DNA from: Blastococcus mobilis
GTDB lineage: Bacteria > Actinomycetota > Actinomycetes > Mycobacteriales > Geodermatophilaceae
Length of the DNA stretch: 64,000 nt
Reading direction: 5' to 3'
Assembly (NCBI RefSeq): GCF_900188025.1
Contig: NZ_FZNO01000025.1
Span: 1-64,000, forward strand
Part shown: piece after piece, positions 24,246 through 37,214 of the stretch
Numbering within the stretch: position 1 is the stretch's first letter
Layout: every line of letters starts with the position of its first letter
Made by a program: the position numbers and the translations under genes
The notes under the pieces: model-generated
What the model was told of the DNA's origin: nothing
Databases searched by the model: none
What the model saw: only the letters and a program-made list of their open reading frames with translations

Positions 24246-25535
24246 GTGACCAGCTACCTCATCAAGGGTGCGAAGCCTCTCGGCGGCGGCCCCGCAGACG
24301 TCCTGATCACGGACGGGCGGATCGCCGCGATCGGCGACTCGCTGTCCGCGACCGGCGCCGAGGTGATCGAGGCCGGCGGGTTGATCGCCCTCCCGGGCCT
24401 GGTCGACCTGCACACGCATCTGCGCGAGCCCGGCCGGGAGGACGCCGAGACCGTCGAGACCGGCAGCCGGGCCGCGGCGCTGGGCGGGTTCACCGCGGTG
24501 CACGCCATGGCCAACACCGACCCGGTCGCCGACACCGCCGGCGTCGTCGAGCAGGTGTGGCGGCTCGGCGGGCAGGCCGGGCTGGTCGACGTCGTGCCCG
24601 TGGGCGCGGTGACCGTGGGCCTCGCGGGGGAGCGGCTGGCCGAGCTGGGCGCGATGGCCGACTCCGCAGCCCGCGTGCGGGTGTTCTCCGACGACGGCCA
24701 CTGCGTCAGCGACCCGGCGCTCATGCGGCGGGCGCTGGAGTACGTGAAGGCCTTCGACGGCGTCGTCGCGCAGCACGCCGAGGAGCCCCGGCTCACCGCC
24801 GGCGCCCAGATGCACGAGGGCGATCGCTCGGCACGCCTGGGGCTGACCGGCTGGCCGGCCGCCGCGGAGGAGGCGATCATCGCCCGCGACGTGCTGCTCG
24901 CCGGTCACGTCGGCGCCCGGCTGCACGTCTGCCACGTCTCCACCGCGGGTTCGGTGGAGCTGCTGCGCTGGGCCAAGTCCCGCGGCGTGCAGGTGACCGC
25001 CGAGGTGACTCCGCACCATCTGCTGCTGACCGACGCGTGCGCGGAGTCCTACGACCCGGTGTTCAAGGTCAACCCGCCGCTGCGGACCGACGAGGACGTG
25101 GCGGCGCTCCGGCGGGGCCTGGCGGACGGCACCATCGACGCCGTCGCCACCGACCACGCGCCGCACGCGGTGGAGGACAAGGAGAGCGAGTGGGCGCAGG
25201 CCCGGCCCGGGATGCTCGGGCTGGAGCAGGCGCTGGCGGTGGTCGTCGAGACGATGGTCGAGACCGGGCTGCTCGACTGGCAGGGAGTGGCCGACCGGAT
25301 GTCGATGCGTCCGGCGGCCATCGGCCGCCTGGCCGGCCACGGCCGGCCGCTCGCCCCCGGGGAGCCGGCCAACCTGCTGCTGCTCGACCCCGCGGCCCGG
25401 GTCACCGTCGACCCGGCCGCCCTGGCCAGCCGCAGCCGCAACAGTCCCTACGCCGGCCGGGAGCTCCCGGGCCGGGTGGTCGCGACGTTCCTCCGGGGGA
25501 CGCCGACCGTGCTCGACGGAAAGGCCGTTCGATGA
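24246..25535 (+). CDS. pyrC: Dihydroorotase
   Basis: Cyclises carbamoyl aspartate to dihydroorotate using a zinc centre. The 429-residue protein has the metal motif [13 protein letters not shown], later ligand His in QHAEEPRL and [10 protein letters not shown], and the catalytic Asp in [14 protein letters not shown]. It is the amidohydrolase form common in actinobacteria. GTG 24246 ([14 protein letters not shown]) is preferred, with GGGGAG ahead. The in-frame GTG at 24168 would add 26 repeat-encoded residues. The stop is in ATGA, which starts a short bridging frame. Confidence 0.95.
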   Translation: MTSYLIKGAKPLGGGPADVLITDGRIAAIGDSLSATGAEVIEAGGLIALPGLVDLHTHLREPGREDAETVETGSRAAALGGFTAVHAMANTDPVADTAGVVEQVWRLGGQAGLVDVVPVGAVTVGLAGERLAELGAMADSAARVRVFSDDGHCVSDPALMRRALEYVKAFDGVVAQHAEEPRLTAGAQMHEGDRSARLGLTGWPAAAEEAIIARDVLLAGHVGARLHVCHVSTAGSVELLRWAKSRGVQVTAEVTPHHLLLTDACAESYDPVFKVNPPLRTDEDVAALRRGLADGTIDAVATDHAPHAVEDKESEWAQARPGMLGLEQALAVVVETMVETGLLDWQGVADRMSMRPAAIGRLAGHGRPLAPGEPANLLLLDPAARVTVDPAALASRSRNSPYAGRELPGRVVATFLRGTPTVLDGKAVR

Positions 25536-25608
25536 CAGCGAGGGAGCATCGCAGCGAGGAACGAGCGAGGAGCGGAGCGAACGCGGAATCGAACAGGGAG
25601 GCAGTCAA
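25532..25608 (+). repeat. 77-nt junction element between pyrC and carA
   Basis: Lies exactly between ATGA (pyrC stop) and GTGA (carA start). It shares a 40-base identical block with the pyrB/pyrC element, then diverges and ends in CAGGGAGGCAGTCAA, which provides the carA ribosome-binding site. Confidence 0.75.
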
Positions 25609-25612
25609 GTGA
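25532..25612 (+). CDS. 26-codon bridging ORF within the repeat element
   Basis: ATG 25532 overlaps the pyrC TGA, and the frame ([20 protein letters not shown]...) stays open to a TGA overlapping the carA GTG. Both ends therefore have the 4-nt stop/start overlap used for translational coupling. The peptide itself is basic and repeat-encoded and need not have a function. The likely role is to carry ribosomes from pyrC to carA, as proposed for mycobacterial MIRU minigenes. Confidence 0.45.
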   Translation: MTAREHRSEERARSGANAESNREAVK

Positions 25613-26796
25613 AGGAAGCGCTCCTCGTGCTCGAGGACGGGCGCACGTTCCGGGGTGAGGCGTACGGCGCGATCGGGACGACGGTCGGGGAGGCGGTCTT
25701 CTCCACCGGTATGACCGGGTACCAGGAGACGCTCACCGATCCCAGCTACCACCGGCAAGTCGTCGTCATGACCGCCCCGCACATCGGCAACACCGGCGTG
25801 AACGGCGAGGACGACGAGAGCCGGAAGATGTGGGTCGCCGGATTCGTCGTCCGCGACCCCGCCCGCCGCCCCGCGAACTGGCGGGCCACCGGCAGCCTGG
25901 ACGACGAACTGGTCGCCCAGGGGATCGTCGGGATCAGCGGCATCGACACCCGGGCGCTCACCCGGCACCTGCGCGACCGCGGGGCCATGCGCGTGGGCAT
26001 CAGCAGCGAGTTGGGTGGGCTGCGGGTCGAGGAAGCAGCGGAGGAACTGCTGGCTCGCGTGACGGCCGCCGACAGCATGACCGGTGCCGACCTGGCGCCG
26101 CAGGTGAGCACCGACGAGGCCTACGTCGTCCCGGCGGTGGGGGAGAAGCGGTACACCATCGCCGCGCTCGACCTCGGCATCAAGACCGCCACGCCCCGGC
26201 ACCTGGCCGAGCTGGGTGTGGAGACCCATGTCCTGCCCTCCACGGCCACCGCCGACCAGCTGCTGGCCGCCGGTCCGGACGGAGTCTTCCTGTCCAACGG
26301 CCCGGGCGACCCCGCCGCTGCCGACTACGCCGTCGAGGCGGTCCGTGGGGTGCTCGACGCCCGGCGTCCGCTGTTCGGCATCTGCTTCGGCAACCAGATC
26401 CTCGGCCGCGCGCTGGGGCTGGGCACGTACAAGTTGCGCTTCGGCCACCGTGGGCTCAACCAGCCGGTGCTGGATCGGGTGAGCGGCACGGTCCGGGTGA
26501 CCAGCCACAACCACGGGTTCGCCGTCGACGCGCCGCTCGACCGGCCCACCGACACGCCCTACGGGCAGGTCGAGGTGAGCCACGTCGGGCTCAACGACGA
26601 CGTCGTCGAGGGTCTGCGCTGCCTGGACGTGCCGGCGTTCAGCGTCCAGTTCCACCCGGAGTCCGCGGCCGGCCCGCACGACGCGGCCCCGCTGTTCCAG
26701 CGGTTCGTCGACCTGATGGAGACCGCCCGGGAGCAGGGCGGCGACGCCGTCAGCGCACCGCCGGTGGTCGAGCACAGCACGGAGGAGAAGGCCTGA
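25609..26796 (+). CDS. carA: Carbamoyl-phosphate synthase, small (glutaminase) chain
   Basis: Releases ammonia from glutamine for CarB. The 395-residue protein has the N-terminal CarA domain ([18 protein letters not shown]) and a class I glutaminase with Cys259 ([14 protein letters not shown]), His349 and Glu351 (FHPESAAGP). GTG 25609 has GGGAGG ten bases ahead. carB begins one base after the stop. Confidence 0.97.
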   Translation: MKEALLVLEDGRTFRGEAYGAIGTTVGEAVFSTGMTGYQETLTDPSYHRQVVVMTAPHIGNTGVNGEDDESRKMWVAGFVVRDPARRPANWRATGSLDDELVAQGIVGISGIDTRALTRHLRDRGAMRVGISSELGGLRVEEAAEELLARVTAADSMTGADLAPQVSTDEAYVVPAVGEKRYTIAALDLGIKTATPRHLAELGVETHVLPSTATADQLLAAGPDGVFLSNGPGDPAAADYAVEAVRGVLDARRPLFGICFGNQILGRALGLGTYKLRFGHRGLNQPVLDRVSGTVRVTSHNHGFAVDAPLDRPTDTPYGQVEVSHVGLNDDVVEGLRCLDVPAFSVQFHPESAAGPHDAAPLFQRFVDLMETAREQGGDAVSAPPVVEHSTEEKA

Positions 26797-26797
26797 C

Positions 26798-30090
<3,293 letters not shown>

Positions 30091-30094
<4 letters not shown>

Positions 30095-30993
30095 GCGGCC
30101 GGAGTGGCCACGACGGCCGTCTCCTGACCGTGCCGGCGCGGCGGGCGGTGCACGCGCCGGTGCAGACCGTCGCCGAGGTGGTGGGTCGCCGGCCGGTCGA
30201 TGCCTATGTCGAACTGCGGCTGGCCGCTCCCGGGATCGCCGCGCGCGCCGAGGCCGGTCAGTTCGTCGCGTTCGCCGTGGGCGGGGAGACCTCCGGCCTG
30301 CTGCTGCGTCGCTCGATCGCGATCAGCACCGTCGACGACGGCGTCGTGACCGTCGTGGTCGCGGCCGCCGGCCCGGGCTCCACGTGGCTCACCGAGCGGC
30401 GGACGGGGGACGTGCTCGACGTGGTGGGACCGCTGGGCCGGCCCTTTCCCGACCCACCCGCCGGCGCCCGGGCGTTGCTGGTCGGTGGCGGGTACGGCGC
30501 GGCAGCTCTCGTGGGTCTCGCGGCCCGCCTGATCGGCCGTGGCCACCGGGTCGACGTCGTCGCGGGCGCGGCAGGGGCCGACCGGCTGTGCTCGGTCCAG
30601 GAGCTCACCGGTCTCGCCGACCGGATCGCGGTCACCACCGACGACGGCAGCTCCGGTCGGCGTGGCCAGGTCACCCTGGCGGTCGACGAACTGCTCCCGG
30701 ACGCCGGCGTCGTCTACGCCTGCGGGCCGATGCCGATGCTGCGGGCGGTCGCCGGGGCGGCCACCGCGCGCGAGATCCCCTCCTACGTCGCCGTCGAGGA
30801 GTCGATGGCCTGTGGCATCGGCGTGTGCATGACCTGCGTGCTGCCGATCGTCGGGGACGACGGGCGCACCCGGTTCTCCCGGTCGTGCACCGAGGGGCCG
30901 GTGTTCGGTGGTGACCGCGTGCGCTTCGACGACGTCGGGACACTGCCCTGGGACGTCGTCGGTGCCGACGCGATGGGAGTGGTGCAGCCGTGA
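30091..30993 (+). CDS. pyrK: Dihydroorotate dehydrogenase electron transfer subunit
   Basis: FAD/[2Fe-2S] ferredoxin reductase-type partner that passes electrons from class 1B PyrD to NAD. The 300-residue protein has an FAD-binding barrel ([10 protein letters not shown]), a nucleotide fold ([16 protein letters not shown]) and the C-terminal cluster ligands C241, C246, C249 ([12 protein letters not shown]) and C266 ([10 protein letters not shown]). GTG 30091 overlaps the carB stop. A 97-nt gap with a nested inverted repeat separates it from pyrD. Confidence 0.93.
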
Positions 30994-31005
30994 GCTCCGT
31001 CCGCC

Positions 31006-31061
31006 GGACTTTCGGTACAGAAGGTCCCGACCGGGTTCTGGACTTCCTGTACCGAGAGTCC
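31006..31061 (+). repeat. Nested inverted repeat between pyrK and pyrD
   Basis: GGACTTTCGGTACAG (31006-31020) pairs with CTGTACCGAGAGTCC (31047-31061) with one G-U, and the stem extends inward by about six more pairs. Each arm is itself an imperfect 22-bp palindrome (31006-31027 and 31040-31061), so the element is two palindromes in inverted order. It lies in the only sizeable gap between genes of this operon. Confidence 0.75.
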
Positions 31062-31090
31062 GCGGGGGCCCGGGAGGGTGTGGTGGCGCC

Positions 31091-32041
31091 ATGACGGTCG
31101 TGGAGGCCGTGGTCGACATGTCGACGTCGCTGGGGGCCGTGCCGATCCCGAGTCCGGTGCTCACCGCGTCGGGCTGCTCGGCGTTCGGCCGGGAGCTGGA
31201 GCCGTTCGTCGACCTCACCGCCATCGGTGCGGTGGTGACCAAGTCCGTGCAGCTGCGGCCCCGCTCGGGCCGACCGACGCCGCGGATGGCCGAGACCCCG
31301 AGCGGGATGCTCAACTCGATCGGTCTGCAGGGCCCCGGGATCGACGGGCTGCTCGCCGAGGAGCTGCCCTGGCTGGCCGATCGGGGCGCCCGGGCGTTCG
31401 TCTCCATCGCCGGGACCCGGGTGGAGGACTTCGCCGAGCTCGCGCAGCGGCTGCGCGGTGTCCCCGGTGTTCTGGGGCTCGAGGTCAACATCAGCTGCCC
31501 GAACGTGGAGAGCCGCGGCGAGGTCTTCGCCTGCGACCCGGTGGCGGCCTCCGACGTGATCGCGGCCGTTCGGGACGTGGCCGACCCGGCCCACCCGGTC
31601 TACGCCAAACTGAGCCCGGACGTCACCGACATCGTCGGCGTCGCCCGCGCGGTCACGGACGCCGGCGCCGACGGCCTCTCCATGATCAACACGTTGCTGG
31701 GGCTGGTCATCGACCCCGACACCATGCGTCCGGTCCTGGGCGGCGTCACCGGTGGGCTGTCGGGCCCGGCGATCCGCCCGGTGGCGCTGCGCTGCGTCTG
31801 GCAGGTGCACCAGGCCCTGCCGGAGGTGCCGATCCTGGGCATGGGCGGGATCCGCAGCGGCCTGGACGCCCTCCAGTTCGTCCTCGCCGGAGCGTCGGCG
31901 GTCTCGGTGGGGACGGCGGTGTTCAACGACCCGTCGGCGGTCGCGCGCGTGCACACCGAACTGGCCGACGCGCTGGCCGCCCGGGATTTCGCCTCCCTCG
32001 CCGACGCCGTCGGCTACGCGCACCGGGACACCCGGGCATGA
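31091..32041 (+). CDS. pyrD: Dihydroorotate dehydrogenase, class 1B catalytic subunit
   Basis: Oxidises dihydroorotate to orotate with FMN. Catalytic Cys136 in NISCPNVESRG marks class 1 (class 2 uses Ser), and adjacency to pyrK marks 1B. Other motifs are PSGMLNSIGLQGPG, LSPDVTDI, GGVTGGLSGPAIRP and GMGGIRSG. The protein is 316 residues from ATG 31091; an earlier GTG is possible but would add only a few residues. The stop overlaps pyrF (ATGA). Confidence 0.95.
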   Translation: MTVVEAVVDMSTSLGAVPIPSPVLTASGCSAFGRELEPFVDLTAIGAVVTKSVQLRPRSGRPTPRMAETPSGMLNSIGLQGPGIDGLLAEELPWLADRGARAFVSIAGTRVEDFAELAQRLRGVPGVLGLEVNISCPNVESRGEVFACDPVAASDVIAAVRDVADPAHPVYAKLSPDVTDIVGVARAVTDAGADGLSMINTLLGLVIDPDTMRPVLGGVTGGLSGPAIRPVALRCVWQVHQALPEVPILGMGGIRSGLDALQFVLAGASAVSVGTAVFNDPSAVARVHTELADALAARDFASLADAVGYAHRDTRA

Positions 32042-32913
32042 GCCCCTTCGGTCAGCGGCTGGCCGACGCGGTCGCCGCGCGCGGCCCGTTGTGCGTCGGC
32101 ATCGATCCGCACGGACCCCTGCTGCAGGCGTGGGGGCTTCCGGACAGCCCCGAGGGACTGGCCCGGTTCACCGACGCCGTCGTCGACGCCCTGGCGGACA
32201 CCGTGGCGGTGCTGAAGCCGCAGCTCGCCTTCTACGAGCGGCACGGCTCCCGCGGGCTGGCCGTGCTCGAGGACGCCGTCGCCCGGGCCCGGGCGGCCGG
32301 CGCGGTGGTCCTGCTCGACGCCAAGCGCGGGGACATCGGCTCCACGATGGACGCCTACGCCGACTACCTGCGCCCCGGGCACCCGCTCGCCGTCGACGCG
32401 ATGACGGTGAGCCCCTTCCTCGGACCGGGCTCGCTCCAGCCTGCGGTCGACACCGCTCGGCTGCACGGGGGCGGGCTGTTCGTCCTCGCCCGTACCTCCA
32501 ACCCCGACGCCGGGACGCTGCAGCACGCGGTCGCGGGGGAGCGGTCGGTGGCGCAGGTCGTCGTGGACACCGTGCGCGGCTGGAACACCCCCGGCTGGGT
32601 GGTGGGTGACCCGCTGCCCGACGTCGCCGCGGGGCGCGACCTGGCGAGCCGCTTCGGGCCGGCGACCGGGTCCTTGGGGGTGGTCGTCGGTGCCACGCTC
32701 CAGGAGCTGGACGTCGACCTGGACGGCCTCGGCGGGCCGATCCTCGCGCCCGGCCTCGGCGCGCAGGGCGGCTCCGCGGCCGACCTGCGCCGGCTCTTCG
32801 GAGCCGATCGGGCCGTCGTCCCCACGGTCTCCCGCGACGTCCTGTCCGCCGGCCCCGACCCGGCGCGGCTCCGGGCCGCCGCCGACCGGTGGACGGCGGA
32901 GCTGGTGGGCTGA
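32038..32913 (+). CDS. pyrF: Orotidine 5'-phosphate decarboxylase (type 2)
   Basis: Last step to UMP. The 291-residue length and the motif LDAKRGDIGSTMDAYA (D94, K96, D99) place it in the longer type 2 group usual in actinobacteria and mycobacteria. CVGIDPHGPLL near the start and ILAPGLGAQGG near the end complete the phosphate-binding barrel. It ends the pyr run; a 333-bp gap follows. Confidence 0.95.
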   Translation: MSPFGQRLADAVAARGPLCVGIDPHGPLLQAWGLPDSPEGLARFTDAVVDALADTVAVLKPQLAFYERHGSRGLAVLEDAVARARAAGAVVLLDAKRGDIGSTMDAYADYLRPGHPLAVDAMTVSPFLGPGSLQPAVDTARLHGGGLFVLARTSNPDAGTLQHAVAGERSVAQVVVDTVRGWNTPGWVVGDPLPDVAAGRDLASRFGPATGSLGVVVGATLQELDVDLDGLGGPILAPGLGAQGGSAADLRRLFGADRAVVPTVSRDVLSAGPDPARLRAAADRWTAELVG

Positions 32914-33246
32914 CCCGGACCGTGCCGGCCGACGGCGTGTCGCGGACCGGCGTGTCACCGTCCGATGTCGTCCGCTGTCCCCGGGAGCGCCCTACCTAGA
33001 TCCGAAACTGGTCCGGTCCATTCCTCGCGTGACCTGCGGTCATCACTCAACGTCACCGCGTAGGCGACGGCGGCGCACGCAGCGACGACACGCGTGCCCC
33101 GCATTTCCGCGCGAGCGGCGCGCCACCAGCGGATTTGCCGGGAACTAGGTTGGACGGTGAGGCTCAGAGACGAGCCGCTGTCCACTACGACTCCCTGACT
33201 GGTGCCCGGTCGAACAACGGCCGGCGAACGACACGATTGGGTCGCC
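32914..33246. other. Intergenic region pyrF-mihF with a likely promoter
   Basis: 333 bp without a supported gene. TAGGTT at 33146-33151 is a plausible -10 for mihF, giving a leader of about 90 nt; the -35 is unclear. This marks mihF-gmk-rpoZ as a unit separate from the pyr operon. Confidence 0.4.
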
Positions 33247-33573
33247 ATGCCCCTGCCTGACCTGTCCCCGGAACAACGCGCTGCAGCCCTCGAGAAGGCC
33301 GCCGCCGCCCGCAAGGCGCGGGCCGAGCTGCGAGAGCGGCTCAAGAGCAAGGGCGCCACGGTCGGCGACGTCCTGAAGCAGGGCGAGACCGATGAGGTGA
33401 TCGGCAAGATGCGCGTCTCCGCCGTCCTGGAGTCCCTGCCCGGCGTGGGCAAGGCGCGTGCTGCGAAGATCATGGAGCGACTGGAGATCTCGCCGACCCG
33501 CCGCGTGCGCGGTCTGGGAGCCAACCAGCGGAAGGCGCTCGAGGCCGAGTTCAAGGACGAGAAGGTCGTCTGA
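33247..33573 (+). CDS. mihF: Actinobacterial integration host factor MihF
   Basis: Small nucleoid-associated DNA-binding protein with a helix-two-turn-helix-like fold, required for phage L5 integration in mycobacteria and for nucleoid compaction in Streptomyces. The 108-residue product has PEQRAAALEKAAAARKARAE, the core VIGKMRVSAVLESLPGVGKA and RRVRGLGANQRKALE. ATG 33247 gives the usual MPLPDLSPEQR start; an upstream in-frame GTG would add 15 unconserved residues. Order mihF-gmk-rpoZ is conserved. Confidence 0.95.
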   Translation: MPLPDLSPEQRAAALEKAAAARKARAELRERLKSKGATVGDVLKQGETDEVIGKMRVSAVLESLPGVGKARAAKIMERLEISPTRRVRGLGANQRKALEAEFKDEKVV

Positions 33574-33618
33574 CGGTTCGGCGGAGACGCACGGACGAAC
33601 CCTGGACGAGGACGACGA

Positions 33619-34206
33619 GTGGTTTCAGGCAATGCGGCGCGGCTGACCGTGCTGTCCGGCCCCTCCGGGGTCGGGAAGGGGACGGTCGTGGCCGAGGTCC
33701 GGCGTCGGCACCCCGACGTCTGGTTGTCGGTGTCGGTGACCACCCGTCGTCCTCGTCCGGGTGAGGTCGACGGTGTGCAGTACCACTTCGTCGACGACGA
33801 CGAGTTCGACCGGCTGATCGAGAACGACGGCCTGCTGGAGTGGGCCGAGTACGCGGGAAACCGGTACGGCACCCCGGTGGCCCCGCTCCGGGAGCGGCTG
33901 GCCACCGGTGCTCCGGCACTGCTGGAGATCGAGTTGCAGGGCGCCCGCCAGGTGCGGGCCCGGGATCCCGAGGCGCAGCTGGTCTTCCTGGCGCCCCCGT
34001 CCTGGGCGGCGCTGGAGAGCCGGCTGGCCGGCCGGGGCTCGGAACCGCCCGCCGTCCAGGAGCGCCGGCTGGCCCTGGCGCAGGCGGAACTGGACGCCTC
34101 CGGCGAGTTCGACGCGATCGTGGTCAACGACGACGTGGAACGCGCCGCGGACGAGTTGGTAAGCTTGCTGACTGCGCCCTCGCCCGGCCTCGTGCCAGGG
34201 GAGTAG
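33619..34206 (+). CDS. gmk: Guanylate kinase
   Basis: Phosphorylates GMP to GDP. The 195-residue protein has the P-loop [11 protein letters not shown] (K20), the GMP-binding [20 protein letters not shown] and [16 protein letters not shown] 33619 is 45 nt after mihF and the family normally starts just before the P-loop strand. The conserved Ser/Arg pair for GMP is present. Confidence 0.95.
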   Translation: MVSGNAARLTVLSGPSGVGKGTVVAEVRRRHPDVWLSVSVTTRRPRPGEVDGVQYHFVDDDEFDRLIENDGLLEWAEYAGNRYGTPVAPLRERLATGAPALLEIELQGARQVRARDPEAQLVFLAPPSWAALESRLAGRGSEPPAVQERRLALAQAELDASGEFDAIVVNDDVERAADELVSLLTAPSPGLVPGE

Positions 34207-34283
34207 TGCCCACGAGGAAGAGCACCGCCGGCGGTCCCCGCCGGCCGCTTCCTCCCGCTATCGAATGAGGAGCACGCCCGCCC

Positions 34284-34547
34284 GTGTCCGGAGTCGCACC
34301 TGCCCCCGAGGGCATCACCAACCCGCCGATCGACGAGCTGCTCGAGCGCACCAGCAGCAAGTACGGCCTGGTCATCTTCGCCGCCAAGCGTGCGCGCCAG
34401 ATCAACGCCTACTACAGCCAGCTCTCCGAGGGCCTGCTGGAGTACGTCGGCCCGCTGGTCGACACGGCCCCGCAGGAGAAGCCGCTGTCGATCGCGCTCC
34501 GCGAGATCAACGAGGGTCTGCTGACCCACACCGCCGGCGACAACTGA
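34284..34547 (+). CDS. rpoZ: RNA polymerase omega subunit
   Basis: Assembles and stabilises the beta-prime subunit. The 87-residue protein has [37 protein letters not shown] and [14 protein letters not shown], all typical of actinobacterial omega. GTG 34284 has a purine-rich stretch (GAGGAGCACG) further ahead. It is followed by a stop-anchored hairpin repeat and then a perfect terminator. Confidence 0.95.
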   Translation: MSGVAPAPEGITNPPIDELLERTSSKYGLVIFAAKRARQINAYYSQLSEGLLEYVGPLVDTAPQEKPLSIALREINEGLLTHTAGDN

Positions 34548-34606
34548 AAGCGGACCCCCTTCTCCCCGGAAGGGGGCCGACGGCGGGTCCCTGCAGAAGC
34601 CCCGTT
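34545..34606 (+). repeat. Stop-anchored GC hairpin element after rpoZ
   Basis: Starts at the rpoZ stop as TGAAAGCGGACCCCC and ends GGGTCCCTGCAGAAGCCCC, like the other family members. CCCCCTT (34554-34560) pairs with AAGGGGG (34569-34575), and outer GGACCC (34551-34556) can alternatively pair with GGGTCC (34584-34589). Confidence 0.6.
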
Positions 34607-34628
34607 CCAGTACGTCACCTGGATTGAT

Positions 34629-34665
34629 GAGAAGGCACCCGGCAGCGACTGCCGGGTGCCTTCTC
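34629..34665 (+). terminator. Perfect 17-bp terminator between rpoZ and coaBC
   Basis: GAGAAGGCACCCGGCAG (34629-34645), loop CGA, CTGCCGGGTGCCTTCTC (34649-34665), followed by GTATT. It is the cleanest rho-independent-type hairpin in the window and ends the mihF-gmk-rpoZ unit. Confidence 0.88.
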
Positions 34666-34685
34666 GTATTGGGAGGATGGACGGC

Positions 34686-35909
34686 GTGAGTTCGATCGTG
34701 CTCGGCGTCAGCGGGGGAGTGGCCGCCTACAAGGCCGCCCTGCTCCTGCGTGCCTTCACCGAGGCCGGGCACGACGTGCGCGTGGTGCCCACACCGGGTG
34801 CCCTGCACTTCGTGGGCGCCGCGACGTTCGAGGCGCTGTCGGGCAACCCGGTCACCACCGACGTCTGGTCCGACGTCCCCGAGGTCGCGCACGTGCGCAT
34901 CGGCCAGCACGCCGACCTCGTGGTCGTGGCCCCCGCCACCGCGGACCTGCTGGCCCGGGCCGCCATGGGCCGCGCCGACGACCTGCTCACCGCCACCCTT
35001 CTGACGGCGTCCTGCCCGGTCGTCTTCGCGCCTGCGATGCACACGGAGATGTGGTTGCACCCGGCCACGCAGGAGAACGTGGCGACCCTGCGCCGCCGGG
35101 GCGCGATCGTGCTGCCGCCCGCCGTCGGGCGGCTCACCGGTCCGGACTCGGGGCCGGGACGGCTTCCCGAGCCGGCCGACATCGCGGCGCTGGCCGCGGT
35201 CGTCCTCGAGCACGGCGCCCCGGCGCTCGGTCAGGACCTCGACGGCAGGCGGGTGGTCATCAGCGCCGGCGGCACCCGTGAGCCACTGGATCCGGTGCGG
35301 TACCTGGGCAACCGGTCGTCCGGCAAGCAGGGCTGGGCGCTGGCCCGCGTCGCCGCCGCCCGCGGCGCCGACGTCGTCCTGGTCGCGGCCAACGTCGACC
35401 TCCCGGCTCCCTTCGGCGTCCGCACCGTTCCGGTGGGGACGGCGGAGGAGCTCCGTACCGCCATGCGCGCCGAGGCCAAGGACGCCGACGTGGTGGTCAT
35501 GGCCGCCGCGGTCGCCGACTTCCGGCCCGCCACGGTCGCGCCGGACAAGCTGAAGAAGGGGTCGGCCGCCGAGCCGGACTCCGTGCCTCTCGTGCGCAAC
35601 CCCGACGTCCTCGCCGAACTGGTCACCGAGCGCGCGGCGGGGCAACTGGTCGTGGGGTTCGCCGCGGAGACCGGGGACGCCGACGGCGACGTGCTCACCC
35701 ATGCCCGGGCCAAGCTGGCCCGAAAGGGCTGCGATCTGCTCGTGGTCAACGATGTGTCCGCCGGGCAGGTGTTCGGCCGGGCGCACAACGCCGCCGTGGT
35801 CCTCGCCGCCGACGGTTCCGCGACGGAGATCCCGCACGGCAGCAAGGACGCGGTGGCCGCCGGGATCTGGGCGACCGTGGTCCCGCGCCTGTCCGGGTTC
35901 CCGCACTGA
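34686..35909 (+). CDS. coaBC: Phosphopantothenoylcysteine decarboxylase / phosphopantothenate-cysteine ligase
   Basis: Bifunctional coenzyme A enzyme. The N-terminal flavin-dependent CoaC has VSGGVAAYKAALLLRAFTEA, the ATADLLARAAMGRADDLL segment and PAMHTEMWLHPATQENV. The C-terminal CoaB starts at VVISAGGTREPLDPVRYLGN and has NRSSGKQGWALA and AAAVADFRP. From GTG 34686 it is 407 residues; GGGAGG lies nine bases ahead. ATG 34677 is possible but too close to that site. Confidence 0.93.
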   Translation: MSSIVLGVSGGVAAYKAALLLRAFTEAGHDVRVVPTPGALHFVGAATFEALSGNPVTTDVWSDVPEVAHVRIGQHADLVVVAPATADLLARAAMGRADDLLTATLLTASCPVVFAPAMHTEMWLHPATQENVATLRRRGAIVLPPAVGRLTGPDSGPGRLPEPADIAALAAVVLEHGAPALGQDLDGRRVVISAGGTREPLDPVRYLGNRSSGKQGWALARVAAARGADVVLVAANVDLPAPFGVRTVPVGTAEELRTAMRAEAKDADVVVMAAAVADFRPATVAPDKLKKGSAAEPDSVPLVRNPDVLAELVTERAAGQLVVGFAAETGDADGDVLTHARAKLARKGCDLLVVNDVSAGQVFGRAHNAAVVLAADGSATEIPHGSKDAVAAGIWATVVPRLSGFPH

Positions 35910-35953
35910 GCGGGCGCAGTCGGGTGGGCGCACGTCCGGGGCCCGACAGCCGG

Positions 35954-35959
35954 TAGCGT
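35954..35959 (+). promoter_or_regulatory. Possible -10 box for metK
   Basis: TAGCGT fits TANNNT and lies 58 bases before the metK GTG. No -35 is obvious and no SAM riboswitch fold was recognised in the leader. Confidence 0.3.
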
Positions 35960-36017
35960 CTGGCACCGGGCCGTGCTGGAGCGGTCCGTCTCGTCCCCCC
36001 AGGTTAGGGAGTGCCGC

Positions 36018-37214
36018 GTGCCACGCCGTCTCTTCACCTCCGAGTCGGTCACCGAGGGCCACCCGGACAAGATCGCCGACCAGATCAGCGATTCGATCCT
36101 CGACGCCATGCTGGCCCAGGACTCGCGCAGCCGTGTCGCGGTCGAGACGATGATCACCACGGGGCAGGTGCACATCGCCGGCGAGGTCACCACCGCCGGG
36201 TACGTCGACATCGCCTCGATCGTCCGAGACACGGTGCTGCGGATCGGGTACGACTCGTCGCGCAAGGGCTTCGACGGCGCCTCCTGCGGGGTCAGCGTCT
36301 CCATCGGGGCGCAGTCGCCCGACATCGCCCAGGGCGTGGACACCGCCTACGAGGCGCGCACGTCCGGCTCGGCCGAGGACGAGATCGAGCGCCAGGGCGC
36401 CGGCGACCAGGGGCTGATGTTCGGGTACGCCACCGAGGAGACCCCCGAGCTCATGCCGCTGCCGATCGCGCTGGCCCACCGGCTGGCCCGCCGGCTGTCG
36501 GCAGTGCGCAAGGACGGGTCGGTGCCCTACCTCCGGCCGGACGGCAAGACCCAGGTGACGGTCGTCTACGAGGACGACCAGCCCGTCGCCGTCGACACGG
36601 TCGTGGTGTCCTCGCAGCACGCCGAGGACATCTCCATCGAGCAGCTGCTCACTCCCGACATCCAGGAGCTCGTCGTCGAGCCGGAGCTGGCCGCCCTGGG
36701 TCTGCCCACCGACGGCTACCGGCTGCTGGTGAACCCGACCGGCAAGTTCGTCATCGGCGGGCCCATGGGCGACGCCGGACTCACCGGCCGCAAGATCATC
36801 GTCGACACCTACGGCGGCATGGCCCGCCACGGCGGCGGCGCGTTCTCGGGCAAGGACCCGTCGAAGGTCGACCGGTCCGGCGCCTACGCCATGCGCTGGG
36901 TGGCCAAGAACGTGGTCGCGGCGGGCCTGGCGCGCCGCTGCGAGGTGCAGGTGGCCTACGCCATCGGCGCCGCCCACCCGGTGGGGTTGTTCGTGGAGAC
37001 GTTCGGCACCGGCACGGTGGCCGACGAGGTCCTCGAGAAGGCGATCGGTGCGGCCTTCGATCTGCGCCCCGGTGCGATCGTCCGCGACCTGGACCTCCTC
37101 CGCCCGATCTACGCGCCGACGGCCGCCTACGGGCACTTCGGCCGGAGCGACGTCGAACTCCCGTGGGAGCGCCTGGACCGGGTCGACGCGCTGCGCTCCG
37201 CCGTGGGCGTCTGA
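36018..37214 (+). CDS. metK: S-adenosylmethionine synthetase
   Basis: Makes SAM from methionine and ATP. The 398-residue protein has [36 protein letters not shown], the glycine loop [16 protein letters not shown] and the C-terminal [18 protein letters not shown] 36018 has AGGGAG about seven bases ahead; the upstream frame extension is not conserved. A stop-anchored hairpin repeat follows the TGA directly. Confidence 0.97.
   Translation: MPRRLFTSESVTEGHPDKIADQISDSILDAMLAQDSRSRVAVETMITTGQVHIAGEVTTAGYVDIASIVRDTVLRIGYDSSRKGFDGASCGVSVSIGAQSPDIAQGVDTAYEARTSGSAEDEIERQGAGDQGLMFGYATEETPELMPLPIALAHRLARRLSAVRKDGSVPYLRPDGKTQVTVVYEDDQPVAVDTVVVSSQHAEDISIEQLLTPDIQELVVEPELAALGLPTDGYRLLVNPTGKFVIGGPMGDAGLTGRKIIVDTYGGMARHGGGAFSGKDPSKVDRSGAYAMRWVAKNVVAAGLARRCEVQVAYAIGAAHPVGLFVETFGTGTVADEVLEKAIGAAFDLRPGAIVRDLDLLRPIYAPTAAYGHFGRSDVELPWERLDRVDALRSAVGV

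Noticed and set aside
35910-36017. SAM riboswitch ahead of metK
   Set aside because: 108 bp is short and no SAM-I, II or IV core could be matched by eye.
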